DNA of 64,000 bases from Paramecium sonneborni (GCA_905182985.1 CAJJDN010000124.1:124001-188000); one strand, 5' to 3'. Counted from the first letter of the stretch, positions 1 through 10,648 are shown. Notes: generated from the sequence alone by a model not told the origin. Numbers and translations: made by a program.

Positions 1-2301
1 TTGATCAGAATCAGGTGAGATTTAAAGAAATTGGACTTTTTTATCAAGATTAGCATTCTTTCTCGAATTTTTGATTGGAACTTAATATTCCTCTTCATCT
101 GAATCGTTATTACTACTAGGTGTATTTCCTGTTTTCATACTTAATAAGGTTTTTATCATATTACTATTTTGATTATTATTTATATAACCTAGAGTATCGA
201 GATATTCATCAGTTAAATCTTCTAAAGGTATGATATTATTATCTACTATTTATTGAAGAGCTGCTTCTTGTAGAATTTGTTTGTCAAATCTAATTTTTTA
301 GTTAATAATTCTTTTATATTTAAATCTTTAATTATCTTCATTTCTCATAAACTTCATTCTTATTCTGTCAAGGTTCACATGATAAAAAACGAATGGGCAT
401 TTCATGAACTAGTGTGTCCATCTACATATATAACAAACTTCTCCATAGTTTTATTTTGCGTCATTGAATTGCATTTCATCTTTTAACATTTGATAGTTCT
501 CTTCTTCTATTGGATCTTCCTTAATTATCTTAAAAAAGTCATCATATTCAATGTAAGCAATTTAACAAAACTTGGTTGTTCTAATAGAATAATCATATCT
601 AGACTACATGATGAATTCTTTTTCACCTATAAATTTGCCAGCATTTATAATCGCTAATTGAGTTTCTCTATTAGCTTAATCACAAATTAAATTAATTTGT
701 CCTTTCTATAAGAACAAAAGTTTATTAGCCAAATCATTTTGACCCTCCACAATCTCTTCAGGAGCCAATCTTTTCTCTCTTACATAACAACATAATTTTT
801 TTACACTCTTCTCAGATAATGTTTTTTTAATAAGCCTGGAATTCATTAAGATATTAAGATATAGATCAATTGCTACCTATTCTTTTAACCTCTTATTTAA
901 TGCATTCATCATATTCTCTCCAAACTCAGTATTCTCATCTTACATTTTTAAATAATATTCAAAGTATTTTCTTACAGAAAGTATCAATTACTTACTTAAT
1001 TACCTCTTTTTTACATAATTATTTAACTACATCATTTTCTATTTGTAAATTTATTCCTTTTCTGTCAACTATCTCAATATATTACCAATGCTAGATATTG
1101 TATATCCGAACAAACCACAAATCACCATTGCCATCAATATTACAAATATCCTCTCTAAATCACTCTATGGTACTATATCTCCATATCCAACAGTCAATGT
1201 TGTTATGGTACTAAAATAAAGTGAATGGATATATCTAGACACCCAATCTGCATCAATTATATTTTTTGAATCCAACCAAGAATATTTCCCTTCATCATAT
1301 TACATTTATCCTATCAAATTCCATAGGCAAGCACAACAATGTGATACAAATAATAATAAAAATACTGATTTAAACAATTCCAAAACTGTTTACATAGTTA
1401 TTGAAGGATTTATTGCTTCTTCTACTTAATCTATCAAAGTCTTTACTTTTGCCACTCTCAACATTAAAATATACTCTGTATATCGAATTTTAAATGATGA
1501 TAAGATGAATGGAATTGCTATTAATAAATCCCACCACAATTCATAACTAGCATAATTTCTAAAAATATCCTCATGGTTTTTATGGATCTATCCTTTACTG
1601 TAATAAGCTGTGAAAAAATTTATTATTATGTCTATGATGAATGTCCAAGAAGGTAGCGATTCAAAAAAAAATTAGTATACTATTCCTTCATTTTCAAAAC
1701 CAAATCCCAACTTCATTGGGATATAAAAAATATTCAAAATTATTTATACCAATAGAAATATATCCCACACCACCTTAAAATTTGAATCTGGATCTATAAT
1801 TGGAATGTGGCTCAATGCCTATTTTAAATTTTAACTGAGAATTTATATTTTATTCAGTTTTTACAATAAAACATCTGAATCACTTGCAGCATCTTAAATC
1901 AATTTTAGAATGTTCGCATTTAAAGATTTAAATTTTACTTATGTTGAATGATTTTTCATTTATTTTACGAACTTAGTCATGTAGAACATTATTCTCAGTC
2001 CTTTTTTACCCCATTTCTTATTCTTTACATTCATAAGTTGCTCTTTACTACTCTCTAAATCTCTATCATATGGAATTTTAATTTCCCTTTTTTACTTAGT
2101 TATCTCAACTATACTTTAATCTAATTTTTAATCAGAACTAATATTAGGTTCAAATGAAGCCTCATCACTATTGTCTTCACATTGTGGGATAGAAAAATCA
2201 GATCTATATTTTAAAGATCTTTTTATTACAGGTCTAAATTGAATTCAAATTCAATACACATGTTAAAATCTATTTGAATAAGAATTTATCATATCTGACA
2301 T
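1..2301 (-). CDS. Cyclic-nucleotide-type voltage-gated K+ channel, 3' end cut by window
   Basis: A six-transmembrane potassium channel of the EAG/CNG-like family that is greatly expanded in ciliates. Read on the minus strand with TAA/TAG as Gln, it starts MSDMINSYSNRF and a 26-base intron (GTG...TAG) follows within 15 codons. A soluble N-terminal part leads to a membrane domain beginning near PIIDPDSNFKVVWD (about 1.8 kb), then the selectivity filter TLTVGYGDI (about 1.2 kb), a last helix, and a cNMP-binding-like fold with GKFIGEKEFI (about 0.65 kb). The tail is acidic and Ser-rich and is still open at base 1, so the stop lies outside. Other small introns may be present. The channel class is clear from the pore; ligand and ion preference beyond K+ are inferred from the family. 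Confidence 0.9.
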
Positions 2302-2648
2302 CCAATTTCTAAACCTATTAAAATTATTATTTCAAAACTTTAATTATTTATATCCAAATAATAATATGGCTATTTTACAACTAAGAATGCTTTTTAAATA
2401 TAATTGAGATAGTTATTTTGACGATTTAATTATTACAATAATCAACATTAATAATTTCTCTATCAAAAAATTTTCTTAAATCAAGAATTTAATATTAAGG
2501 CATTCATAAAACATCTCTAAGACTGATCAAATTAATTTTAATTAAAATTTTTTTATTCATTCACGCTTTAGTTTGCTGAAGTTTAGGATAAAAGCCATAA
2601 ATCTATTTATTCTTGATATTAAACTCGTACTTCCTCTATGAAATAATC
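2302..2648. other. AT-rich intergenic sequence
   Basis: Upstream of the channel gene start. I see only very A+T-rich sequence with no open frame of coding character; it should hold the channel promoter. Confidence 0.5.
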
Positions 2649-3167
2649 ATGATTCAAAGATATTTTGATATTCTTAGTAATAATGATTTAAATAGGGCTG
2701 CTAATTATGGTTAAATTGATTTTGCAATTTTAACTAAAAAATTAAACAAAAGCATGTCTAGAAAACTTGTTTTCTCTAATTAAAACATTTTTAATAATCA
2801 ATCAATTTCAAAATCTTATGGTTGTTCATTTTTATTAAATATACATCTTATTGAAAAAGACTTTTAATGCCTATTCTAAATTTTATTATATTTAGTAAAT
2901 AATTTTGTCTTAAATATTTAAAAGGCAAAATCATTCAAAGCACCGAAAAATCAAATTTCATGTTAACAAAGCCAATAAATTTAAACAAAAGAAAATAAAT
3001 ATATCTTTTTTTATTGTTTGTCTTTTTTTAAAAAAATTATCTATGAATTTAAAACCCTAGTTTTTTCTATGAAGTAATTTATTTTAATTTTCATATTGAA
3101 TTCTCTAAAAAACATTTTAGACTTGAAATTAAGAAATTTTTAATTTCAGAAAATGTATTTTAATTGA
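2649..3167 (+). CDS. Doubtful ORF, 172 codons
   Basis: One frame stays free of TGA for 172 codons from ATGATTCAAAGATATT. The first third (DLNRAANYGQIDFAILTKKL) looks protein-like; the rest is Lys/Ile/Phe-rich and could be noise. With only TGA as stop in DNA this A+T-rich, an ORF of this length is not very rare by chance, so I rate it weakly. No family recognised. It may be a relic of a gene or a real small gene of unknown function. Confidence 0.22.
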
Positions 3168-3445
3168 TTTTTTTTACTTTGTTCATCAACCTTGTACGCT
3201 AAAAAAATAATAATAACTACAAAAGTTATTTTATATATCATAACTTAATCAATCTTTTTCTTAATAAAAATCTTGATTGAAAGCAACTATTAAGATAAAT
3301 TAATAATATAAAGTGGATTCATATCTTAATGAATAAAATGCAAAATAAAAAAAACTATTTACTAATAAAATTTATATTAATTAATAAAAATGAAATGAGC
3401 TTTGTTATAAATTACTATTTAAATAATATAAAATTTATAAACAAA

Positions 3446-5503
3446 ATGGAATAGGATTTTATTAAATAGATACAAAATTTAAAATAGAATATCAATCTTT
3501 AGGAGGCAATATAAATGATTACAGAATTAACCATATATGGAGATTAATAGAATTAGGATATTTTTGAGTATATATTTCGTTGTTCCTAGTTTATTTATAG
3601 AGGAAAAAATATTTGATGAATTTCTTTATATTATAAGTAAAACTAAAGATTAAGAAATAGTAGTTACTGTATTATAATCTGTTTCCATGTTATTGTAATA
3701 TTAATAATATGGAATAATTTAGTACTAATATTACAAAGAACTTAATTGTTTTGCTATCTTAACCCTAGTTGAATGAATTCATAATATTCGATTATAATTT
3801 GAAAAAAGAAGAAATCTCTGACTACTACATCAATTTTATTAAAATTTTATCGAATAAACTAAATCCTAAGAATATAAATTTATTTTTCAATTCTGTAAGT
3901 ATTTGATTTAAAACTTACTAGAAGTATTGTTGCTTCCCATTATTACTTTACTCTTAAAACTTTTATAATTCAGCAGATAATTTAACAAGAATATATACTA
4001 GGCATTTATTATTATAAATTTTAAAAATTACTCTAGAATCAAAATAAAGATAAATCCTAATTTTGTATTTATAATCTTATCCTTTTTTACAAGTTTTAAC
4101 AAATCATGTGTAATTTAAGAAGGATTTGCTTTTAAAATCTTTTGAAAAAGATGATAAAGATAATGAAGAGCTAAAAATCATGGATTATTTCTTTAAAGAT
4201 CTTTCATTAATAGCTCCTGAGTTGAAATAAGTAAAAGTATTCTTATTTTTAAGATTTTAGATAATATGATATTGTAAATTATAATTCTCCCATACTATAA
4301 AGTTTTTTCAAATTTTGATGATGATTAGAAAACTTTTTGCTTTTAAATTATTTTACATTTCTTATATAATAAAATTTATCTAAGTGAAAAATTGACTGTT
4401 GGAATTTTAGCACTTATTTTTTCTCATTAGATACCATAAATTCAAATATTTCAATTTGAACCAAATTACCTTCCTGTTTAGGATGCAGATTTAAAAAATA
4501 TATGCTCTCAATTTTTTTTACTTTCATAAGAAAAATTTCTTTAATAGTCAAAATCTGTATTTTTGGATAAATTACATTACTCTTTTATGATAATTAACAA
4601 TTTAATAAATTTTTATTCTATTAAAACTAGTTCAAAATAATAATAATTTAAAGATTTATTACAAAATGATTTAATTGCGAATTTATAGATGACTAACAAA
4701 ATGAGTTTAAACCATAGTAATTAGTATAACATATACAACATTTATGCTTAATTTGACTCTTTAAATTTTAAGCATTATTAATATGTGTTGATTATCTCGG
4801 ATGTTTTAATAATGAATAGGCACATTTATGAAATGACTTTTGAATAAAAAATAGCATTTCTGATAAATTTGATAAAAATTATGATTGATGAATCAGAGAA
4901 AGAAATAAATACAATTGAAAATTGTAAGAAAACTATTTAGATAATAAAGGAATTACTTTCGATTCATGAGAAAACATTTACAATAGCTTTCATAAGATCA
5001 AAAATTTTAAAGAAAATGGAAATTCATTTTTTAACATCAGACTCTATTTATTATAAATACTTTTTTATTATTCAATAATGTATTGAAAATGATAACATTG
5101 AAAATTTAAAAAAAAAACCAGAAACATTTTAAGTTATTAGATTTTTAATGTTCTTAAATGTGATTTTCGAAAAGGGATGGCTAATAAATCCATTTAAAAA
5201 GCTTAAATATAATTTATTTTTTAATAGAAAGAATATAATAATGGATAGATAAAGTTGGTTAATTGCCAAGCACTTATAGATGTATAAATTTATGATTTAG
5301 AAGAATTAGAAATAGAGTATGATGAAAAAGAAAATTAAATGTTTTTAATGAATTCTCTTGATGGATAGAAAATCTAAAATTTTCAATTAGATGAAAAATC
5401 TGATTAAGAGGAGTTTTAGAGAGAATTATAGATAAGATAGTAAGTTTAAAAAGAATTCTTTATTTAAGAAATATTGAAATAATTACACAAATTATACTAA
5501 TGA
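3446..5503 (+). CDS. CLEC16A-like protein (FPL domain), first copy
   Basis: Homologue of CLEC16A/Gop-1/Ema, an endosome-lysosome and mitophagy factor. The N-terminal FPL domain is clear: QMITELTIYGDQQNQDIF, then EISDYYINFIKILSNKLNP, FFNSKYCCFPLLLYSQNFYN and ADNLTRIYTR match the family block order (IxxIxEILIWGDQ, YYISFLKTLSLKLN, FFYNEHTNDFPL, MVRIAVRT). Introns are 22, 28 and 27 bases (GTA...TAG), then probably 23 bases ending AAG near 4.23 kb and 26 bases starting GTT near 5.25 kb. The C-terminus is acidic and Gln-rich and ends at TGA 5501-5503. An in-frame ATG at 3395 (MSFVINYY) is an alternative start. About 0.6 kb shorter than the animal protein in coding terms. Its 3' part reappears twice downstream, see the repeat entries. 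Confidence 0.85.
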
Positions 5504-5556
5504 ATTTATAAAATTTATTATTTTTAATAATAAAATAATTTTTAATTATGATGATC
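4354..5556 (+). repeat. Repeat unit copy 1 (1203 bp)
   Basis: This stretch, holding the 3' part of the CLEC16A-like gene and its downstream flank, is present again at 5558-6760 with no difference that I could see, and its last 876 bases (from 4681) again at 6762-7637. It ends in GATGATC directly before the single N at 5557. Confidence 0.9.
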
Positions 5557-5557
5557 N
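5557..5557. other. Assembly gap (single N)
   Basis: One undetermined base exactly at the junction of repeat copies 1 and 2. A one-base N between two copies of the same sequence is what scaffolding leaves when two overlapping contigs are abutted rather than merged. Confidence 0.95.
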
Positions 5558-6760
5558 TACATTTCTTATATAATAAAATTTATCTAAGTGAAAAATTGAC
5601 TGTTGGAATTTTAGCACTTATTTTTTCTCATTAGATACCATAAATTCAAATATTTCAATTTGAACCAAATTACCTTCCTGTTTAGGATGCAGATTTAAAA
5701 AATATATGCTCTCAATTTTTTTTACTTTCATAAGAAAAATTTCTTTAATAGTCAAAATCTGTATTTTTGGATAAATTACATTACTCTTTTATGATAATTA
5801 ACAATTTAATAAATTTTTATTCTATTAAAACTAGTTCAAAATAATAATAATTTAAAGATTTATTACAAAATGATTTAATTGCGAATTTATAGATGACTAA
5901 CAAAATGAGTTTAAACCATAGTAATTAGTATAACATATACAACATTTATGCTTAATTTGACTCTTTAAATTTTAAGCATTATTAATATGTGTTGATTATC
6001 TCGGATGTTTTAATAATGAATAGGCACATTTATGAAATGACTTTTGAATAAAAAATAGCATTTCTGATAAATTTGATAAAAATTATGATTGATGAATCAG
6101 AGAAAGAAATAAATACAATTGAAAATTGTAAGAAAACTATTTAGATAATAAAGGAATTACTTTCGATTCATGAGAAAACATTTACAATAGCTTTCATAAG
6201 ATCAAAAATTTTAAAGAAAATGGAAATTCATTTTTTAACATCAGACTCTATTTATTATAAATACTTTTTTATTATTCAATAATGTATTGAAAATGATAAC
6301 ATTGAAAATTTAAAAAAAAAACCAGAAACATTTTAAGTTATTAGATTTTTAATGTTCTTAAATGTGATTTTCGAAAAGGGATGGCTAATAAATCCATTTA
6401 AAAAGCTTAAATATAATTTATTTTTTAATAGAAAGAATATAATAATGGATAGATAAAGTTGGTTAATTGCCAAGCACTTATAGATGTATAAATTTATGAT
6501 TTAGAAGAATTAGAAATAGAGTATGATGAAAAAGAAAATTAAATGTTTTTAATGAATTCTCTTGATGGATAGAAAATCTAAAATTTTCAATTAGATGAAA
6601 AATCTGATTAAGAGGAGTTTTAGAGAGAATTATAGATAAGATAGTAAGTTTAAAAAGAATTCTTTATTTAAGAAATATTGAAATAATTACACAAATTATA
6701 CTAATGAATTTATAAAATTTATTATTTTTAATAATAAAATAATTTTTAATTATGATGATC
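5558..6760 (+). repeat. Repeat unit copy 2, headless CLEC16A-like 3' part
   Basis: Copy of 4354-5556, offset 1204 bases, starting in the middle of a codon of the gene with no start of its own. The reading frame would end at TGA 6705-6707. The absence of any substitution makes it more likely to be the same locus assembled twice than a real tandem duplication. It should not be counted as a gene. Confidence 0.85.
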
Positions 6761-6761
6761 N
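6761..6761. other. Assembly gap (single N)
   Basis: Second single N. It follows the same GATGATC end as the first one, so both joins use the same contig edge. Confidence 0.95.
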
Positions 6762-7637
6762 ATTTATAGATGACTAACAAAATGAGTTTAAACCATAGTA
6801 ATTAGTATAACATATACAACATTTATGCTTAATTTGACTCTTTAAATTTTAAGCATTATTAATATGTGTTGATTATCTCGGATGTTTTAATAATGAATAG
6901 GCACATTTATGAAATGACTTTTGAATAAAAAATAGCATTTCTGATAAATTTGATAAAAATTATGATTGATGAATCAGAGAAAGAAATAAATACAATTGAA
7001 AATTGTAAGAAAACTATTTAGATAATAAAGGAATTACTTTCGATTCATGAGAAAACATTTACAATAGCTTTCATAAGATCAAAAATTTTAAAGAAAATGG
7101 AAATTCATTTTTTAACATCAGACTCTATTTATTATAAATACTTTTTTATTATTCAATAATGTATTGAAAATGATAACATTGAAAATTTAAAAAAAAAACC
7201 AGAAACATTTTAAGTTATTAGATTTTTAATGTTCTTAAATGTGATTTTCGAAAAGGGATGGCTAATAAATCCATTTAAAAAGCTTAAATATAATTTATTT
7301 TTTAATAGAAAGAATATAATAATGGATAGATAAAGTTGGTTAATTGCCAAGCACTTATAGATGTATAAATTTATGATTTAGAAGAATTAGAAATAGAGTA
7401 TGATGAAAAAGAAAATTAAATGTTTTTAATGAATTCTCTTGATGGATAGAAAATCTAAAATTTTCAATTAGATGAAAAATCTGATTAAGAGGAGTTTTAG
7501 AGAGAATTATAGATAAGATAGTAAGTTTAAAAAGAATTCTTTATTTAAGAAATATTGAAATAATTACACAAATTATACTAATGAATTTATAAAATTTATT
7601 ATTTTTAATAATAAAATAATTTTTAATTATGATGATC
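6762..7637 (+). repeat. Repeat unit copy 3 (876 bp), continues into unique DNA
   Basis: Copy of 4681-5556, offset 2081 bases; the gene frame would end at TGA 7582-7584. Unlike the other two copies it runs on past GATGATC into unique sequence, completing the first snoRNA. This is probably the contig that truly follows copy 1, so about 2081 bases of the window are likely artificial. Confidence 0.85.
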
Positions 7638-7698
7638 TCAACAATATTAAGCTAACATGATCATTTTATGATTATAGATATTGGAGCTGATCTGATAT
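7625..7698 (+). ncRNA. Box C/D snoRNA candidate 1 (18S guide)
   Basis: C box ATGATGA at 7629-7635; D box CTGA at 7692-7695 (another CTGA at 7687). Bases 7679-7689, TATTGGAGCTG, are complementary over 11 nt to the universally conserved 18S rRNA segment CAGCTCCAATA, placed 2 nt before the D box. By the N+5 rule the target is the G of CAGC. Both single-N joins fall right after its C box. Confidence 0.7.
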
Positions 7699-7713
7699 GA
7701 TATTTAAAATAAA

Positions 7714-7787
7714 TTGAAATGATGATTTGATTATTTTTATTGCTGATGCAATAAATGATTACAAATTATTGGAGCTGTCTGATAAAA
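7714..7787 (+). ncRNA. Box C/D snoRNA candidate 2 (18S guide)
   Basis: C box ATGATGA at 7719-7725, internal CTGA (D') at 7743-7746, C'-like ATGATTA near 7755, D box CTGA at 7779-7782. The guide TATTGGAGCTG (7767-7777) is the same as in candidate 1 but sits 1 nt from the D box, so the predicted 2'-O-methyl site is the C next to the candidate-1 target. Confidence 0.75.
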
Positions 7788-7913
7788 TATAATTAAGCAA
7801 ACCCATATTTTAATATAAAATAATTAAAGTAAATTATATAACATAAAATTACTATCTCTATATATTGAAGAATTTATTATAGTAAAACTTCTCTAAGATA
7901 AAATTATATATAT

Positions 7914-8009
7914 ATATAATGATGAATCGATGACGAGTATGAAGGAATCGATAGACATCCATCTATTATTCCTACATAAATGATTATTTGAGGCATTTGT
8001 CTGAAAAAT
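7914..8009 (+). ncRNA. SNORD15: U15-like box C/D snoRNA (28S guide)
   Basis: C box ATGATGA at 7919-7925 and D box CTGA at 8001-8004, preceded by a TATATATA run. It carries two antisense elements: GATGACGAG just after the C box and GAGGCATTTG (7990-7999) just before the D box. They pair with abutting parts of one conserved 28S segment, CAAATGCCTCGTCATC. Known U15 snoRNA has this same pair of elements, with GAGGCATTTGTCTGA at its 3' end. By N+5 the site is the third A of CAAATG. This is the best identified member of the cluster. Confidence 0.85.
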
Positions 8010-8017
8010 ATAGAAAT

Positions 8018-8092
8018 TAAATTATATGAAGATATTTATGCCGCCCCAGTCTTAACGACTCTGATGATACGGCTCATGACAGATTTATAATT
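8018..8092 (+). ncRNA. Box C/D-like snoRNA candidate 4 (28S guide)
   Basis: Flanks AAATTATA and TATAATT can form a terminal stem. C-like box ATGAAGA at 8026-8032 and D-like CAGA near 8081 are both degenerate; CTGATGA inside (8061-8067) could be D'/C'. CCGCCCCAGTC (8041-8051) is complementary to the 28S segment GACTGGGGCGG. Box quality is poor, so the exact ends are uncertain. Confidence 0.5.
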
Positions 8093-8101
8093 AAAAATTT
8101 A

Positions 8102-8173
8102 TTAAAATGATGTAGAAATATTTGCTACTCTTGAGATAGCATGATGATACAACCACCAAGATCTCTGATTCAG
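8102..8173 (+). ncRNA. Box C/D snoRNA candidate 5 (28S guide)
   Basis: C box ATGATGT at 8107-8113, C' ATGATGA at 8141-8147, D box CTGA at 8165-8168. ACCACCAAGATCT (8152-8164), directly before the D box, is complementary over 13 nt to the conserved 28S segment AGATCTTGGTGGT. Confidence 0.8.
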
Positions 8174-8191
8174 AATATTATTATATATATA

Positions 8192-8258
8192 TATATGTGA
8201 TGATTTTGTAGTCCATGATAAAATCATGATTTCAATCTTTCGCTCCTATCTGATATTA
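8192..8258 (+). ncRNA. Box C/D snoRNA candidate 6 (28S guide)
   Basis: C box GTGATGA at 8197-8203, D box CTGA at 8250-8253, preceded by a TATATATA run. TCTTTCGCTCCTA before the D box pairs with the 28S region that reads (T)AGGGGCGAAAGA in other eukaryotes, with one G-to-A difference that the local rRNA may match. Confidence 0.75.
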
Positions 8259-8273
8259 AAAACAATTATTATT

Positions 8274-8346
8274 ATATAATGATGACTATTAAGTACTAGA
8301 GTCTATGACTTCAATATGAATTACAACCCTTGGCTGTCTGAAATTA
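8274..8346 (+). ncRNA. Box C/D snoRNA candidate 7
   Basis: C box ATGATGA at 8279-8285 and D box CTGA at 8338-8341. The guide before the D box ends in CTTGGCTG, complementary to CAGCCAAG of 28S rRNA (peptidyl-transferase domain) over only 8 nt, so the target is tentative. Confidence 0.65.
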
Positions 8347-8370
8347 AATATTATTATAGTTATATATATA

Positions 8371-8441
8371 TTTATATGATGATAACTGACACCTCTTGAT
8401 TGAGCCAATTGGCATTGATCGGAAATCATTATCTGAACTCT
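8371..8441 (+). ncRNA. Box C/D snoRNA candidate 8
   Basis: C box ATGATGA at 8376-8382, internal CTGA near 8387, D box CTGA at 8433-8436, TATATATA run upstream and a run of eight T just downstream. I could not match its guide to an rRNA segment. Confidence 0.6.
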
Positions 8442-8755
8442 TTTTTTAAAAGGTATTATATTTCAGTTTTGTTAGTTTGAATGAAAAAGAAAATTGTTTT
8501 AATGTTTATTGATTAAATATTTAGATATCCACTTAAAATACACCTCTTAAAAATCTGATAAATATTATTAAATCTCTCAAACCTTTATTTTACAAAAGGT
8601 TAGAATTAAGGAAACCAAGCACAAGGATATAGATGAGAACCCATTTAAATAAAGAGAAAACTGAAACAAAAACGACATAGATGAATTAAAATAATTTGAT
8701 TAGAATATACAATTAAAATATAGACATTTATTCAAACAGATAAGAGTAATAATAT
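8442..8755. other. Intergenic, snoRNA cluster to small gene
   Basis: Starts with a T run that could end the snoRNA transcript. A short piece near 8.63 kb (KETKHKDIDENPFK) looks protein-like but has no start or context; I see no gene. Confidence 0.4.
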
Positions 8756-9001
8756 TCAGAATATGGAACAGCATGTTTTAGCTGATTCCTCATTTAACTA
8801 ATTATATCTTTTCCAATTTTGAACAATATGAATATCTGCAATTGTTTTTCCTTTTTAACATTCATCTCTAAAAACAACTCTATGTACTTTTGTTTTCTTA
8901 AGTATTGGAATATTAAATTTGTCTAATCTAATTTATACTTTATTTGCTGCAGTTGGTTCTGAGTTATAGGTATCATCTGGATTATTTAGTTTAGATTACA
9001 T
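8756..9001 (-). CDS. Small protein with CaaX end, 81 aa
   Basis: Unrecognised protein of 81 residues, no intron. Start ATG at 9001; stop TGA at 8756-8758. The middle reads KVHRVVFRDECQKGKT and IADIHIVQNWKRYN, which looks like a conserved compact module, and the protein ends TCCSIF, where CSIF fits a CaaX prenylation box. A membrane-anchored small adaptor would fit, but this is inference from the tail only. It lies between the snoRNA cluster and a plus-strand gene 113 bases away. Confidence 0.7.
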
Positions 9002-9114
9002 TAAAAATAAAATAAAATATGTATATTATAAACAATGTTCAAGAATAAATAATCAATTATAATAACAAATGGCAAAACTTGATTACTTAAAAACACTCTT
9101 TGAAATATTTATGC

Positions 9115-9736
9115 ATGAAGGCTAAAGATGAAATAACGTAAATTATTAAACAAATTATCTTAACAATGTTAATAGCATAAATTTAAATAGAAAATAATTC
9201 AAGTTGTCCCATTTGTTTAAATGAAGATCTACTTATCAAAGGGGTTTAATCAGAATAATGTAAACATTCATTTTGTATTGGATGTATCAATGATTATTGG
9301 CAACATAATCAAAAAAAATAGTTAAAATGTCCATGTTGCAGAGCAAAAATTAGCACTTTTGCTAAATCTAAAAAATTGTAGGATCAATTTTAATAAGATT
9401 GTAATTCATTTATATTAGAGTACAGACTTCGCTGCACAGTCTTAAAATATAATATCATTTATGTATATCTTATTAAATATATAATAGCCATTTTAGATAA
9501 TAATTAATATCTATAAACATTTAGGCTAACTGTTTAATTTATTCAAAGTTTTACTAAAATTATCCATCTAATTATAGCTTGTATTATGTTTTATATTGTG
9601 CATATATGTGTTCTCACCTATTGATTTATTTCCAGAAGCAATATTTGGAGTTATAGGGTTAGTGGATGATCTCTTATGCATAATATTTATTATTTGGATA
9701 CTTATTACTCAAATAATGATTAGAATTTTTTTTTGA
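9115..9736 (+). CDS. RNF170-like RING E3 ubiquitin ligase, membrane-anchored
   Basis: N-terminal RING finger SSCPICLNEDLL ... CKHSFCIGCINDYWQHNQ ... LKCPCCRAKI, followed by an amphipathic linker and a C-terminal DUF1232-like membrane part with VFSPIDLFPEAIFGVIGLVD, the signature of RNF170 (ER ligase for activated IP3 receptors in animals). A 25-base intron (GTATAT...ATAATAG, near 9.46 kb) is needed to join the two parts and restores the frame exactly. About 199 aa, slightly shorter than animal RNF170. TGA at 9734-9736. Family assignment is strong; the substrate in a ciliate is unknown. Confidence 0.88.
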
Positions 9737-10648
9737 TTCAAAAACAAAATATATATTTTATTAAACATTTCTTTAATATGACCTCTATTCCTTGTTTAAA
9801 ATGAAAACAAATTAACTATAAAACATCATTTTTTGGAATACTTTAAAATTTTATTTTTGACTTTTATTTTTTATTTTGGATATTTCTATTAAAAACATTT
9901 ATAAATCTATTTTTAAAATAGAATAAAATTAAAACAAATCCATCTTACAGTATTAAAAATGTAATAAAAAGAATTAAACTTTAGCTTAATCTAAAAAAAA
10001 TATCAATCAATTATCTTTTAGAGAATCTAATTTTAAATAATTAACTTAATAATTTTATCAAATTTAATTTTCAATAAATATACAATAATTATTTAAAAAC
10101 TATAGAAATTAATTAAAGAAAGAAAAAATTAAATTTATTTTTAAATTAATGCATTTTAAAATTGTTTATTCTTAAGATTACATTAAACTTAAAAACTTTA
10201 TTAGATTAAAATAACGTGAAATTTAAAATTCTTTATTTATTCAAATTTATATCCCAACTCTTTATTTTCAACATATTTTAATTTAATTAATTATGAATCT
10301 AAAACCAAAAAATCTAAAAAAAACTTTTTTACTAAAATAAAAAATTCTAAATAAACTTAAATAAATAATATTTAAAATCTGTCTAATAAATGAGTATTTA
10401 GATTACATATAAGGTATGATTATATATATTTAAAAAAGAAAACTTTGATTTTTAATATATTTAGATAATCTTTTACTCTTATAAAATTATGAATTATCTA
10501 ATATCATTAAGTAATCTCAAATAGATAAATTGAAAGCTTAAATTTGAGAAAAAAGAGTGTAATATATTTGAACATATGAATAGAAATTATATCAACTTTG
10601 TAAACAATTATTAAATCCTAAAAAGAACACATTAATTAGTATTAACAT
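9737..10648. other. AT-rich gap without genes
   Basis: Over 900 bases, almost pure A/T with long A and T runs, unusually long for this genome. I find no coding frame, snoRNA box pair or hairpin-plus-T-run worth naming. Confidence 0.5.

Noticed and set aside
3446..7637. Three real tandem CLEC16A-like genes
   Set aside because: Only the first has a 5' half; the others begin mid-gene right after an N and show no difference that I could see.
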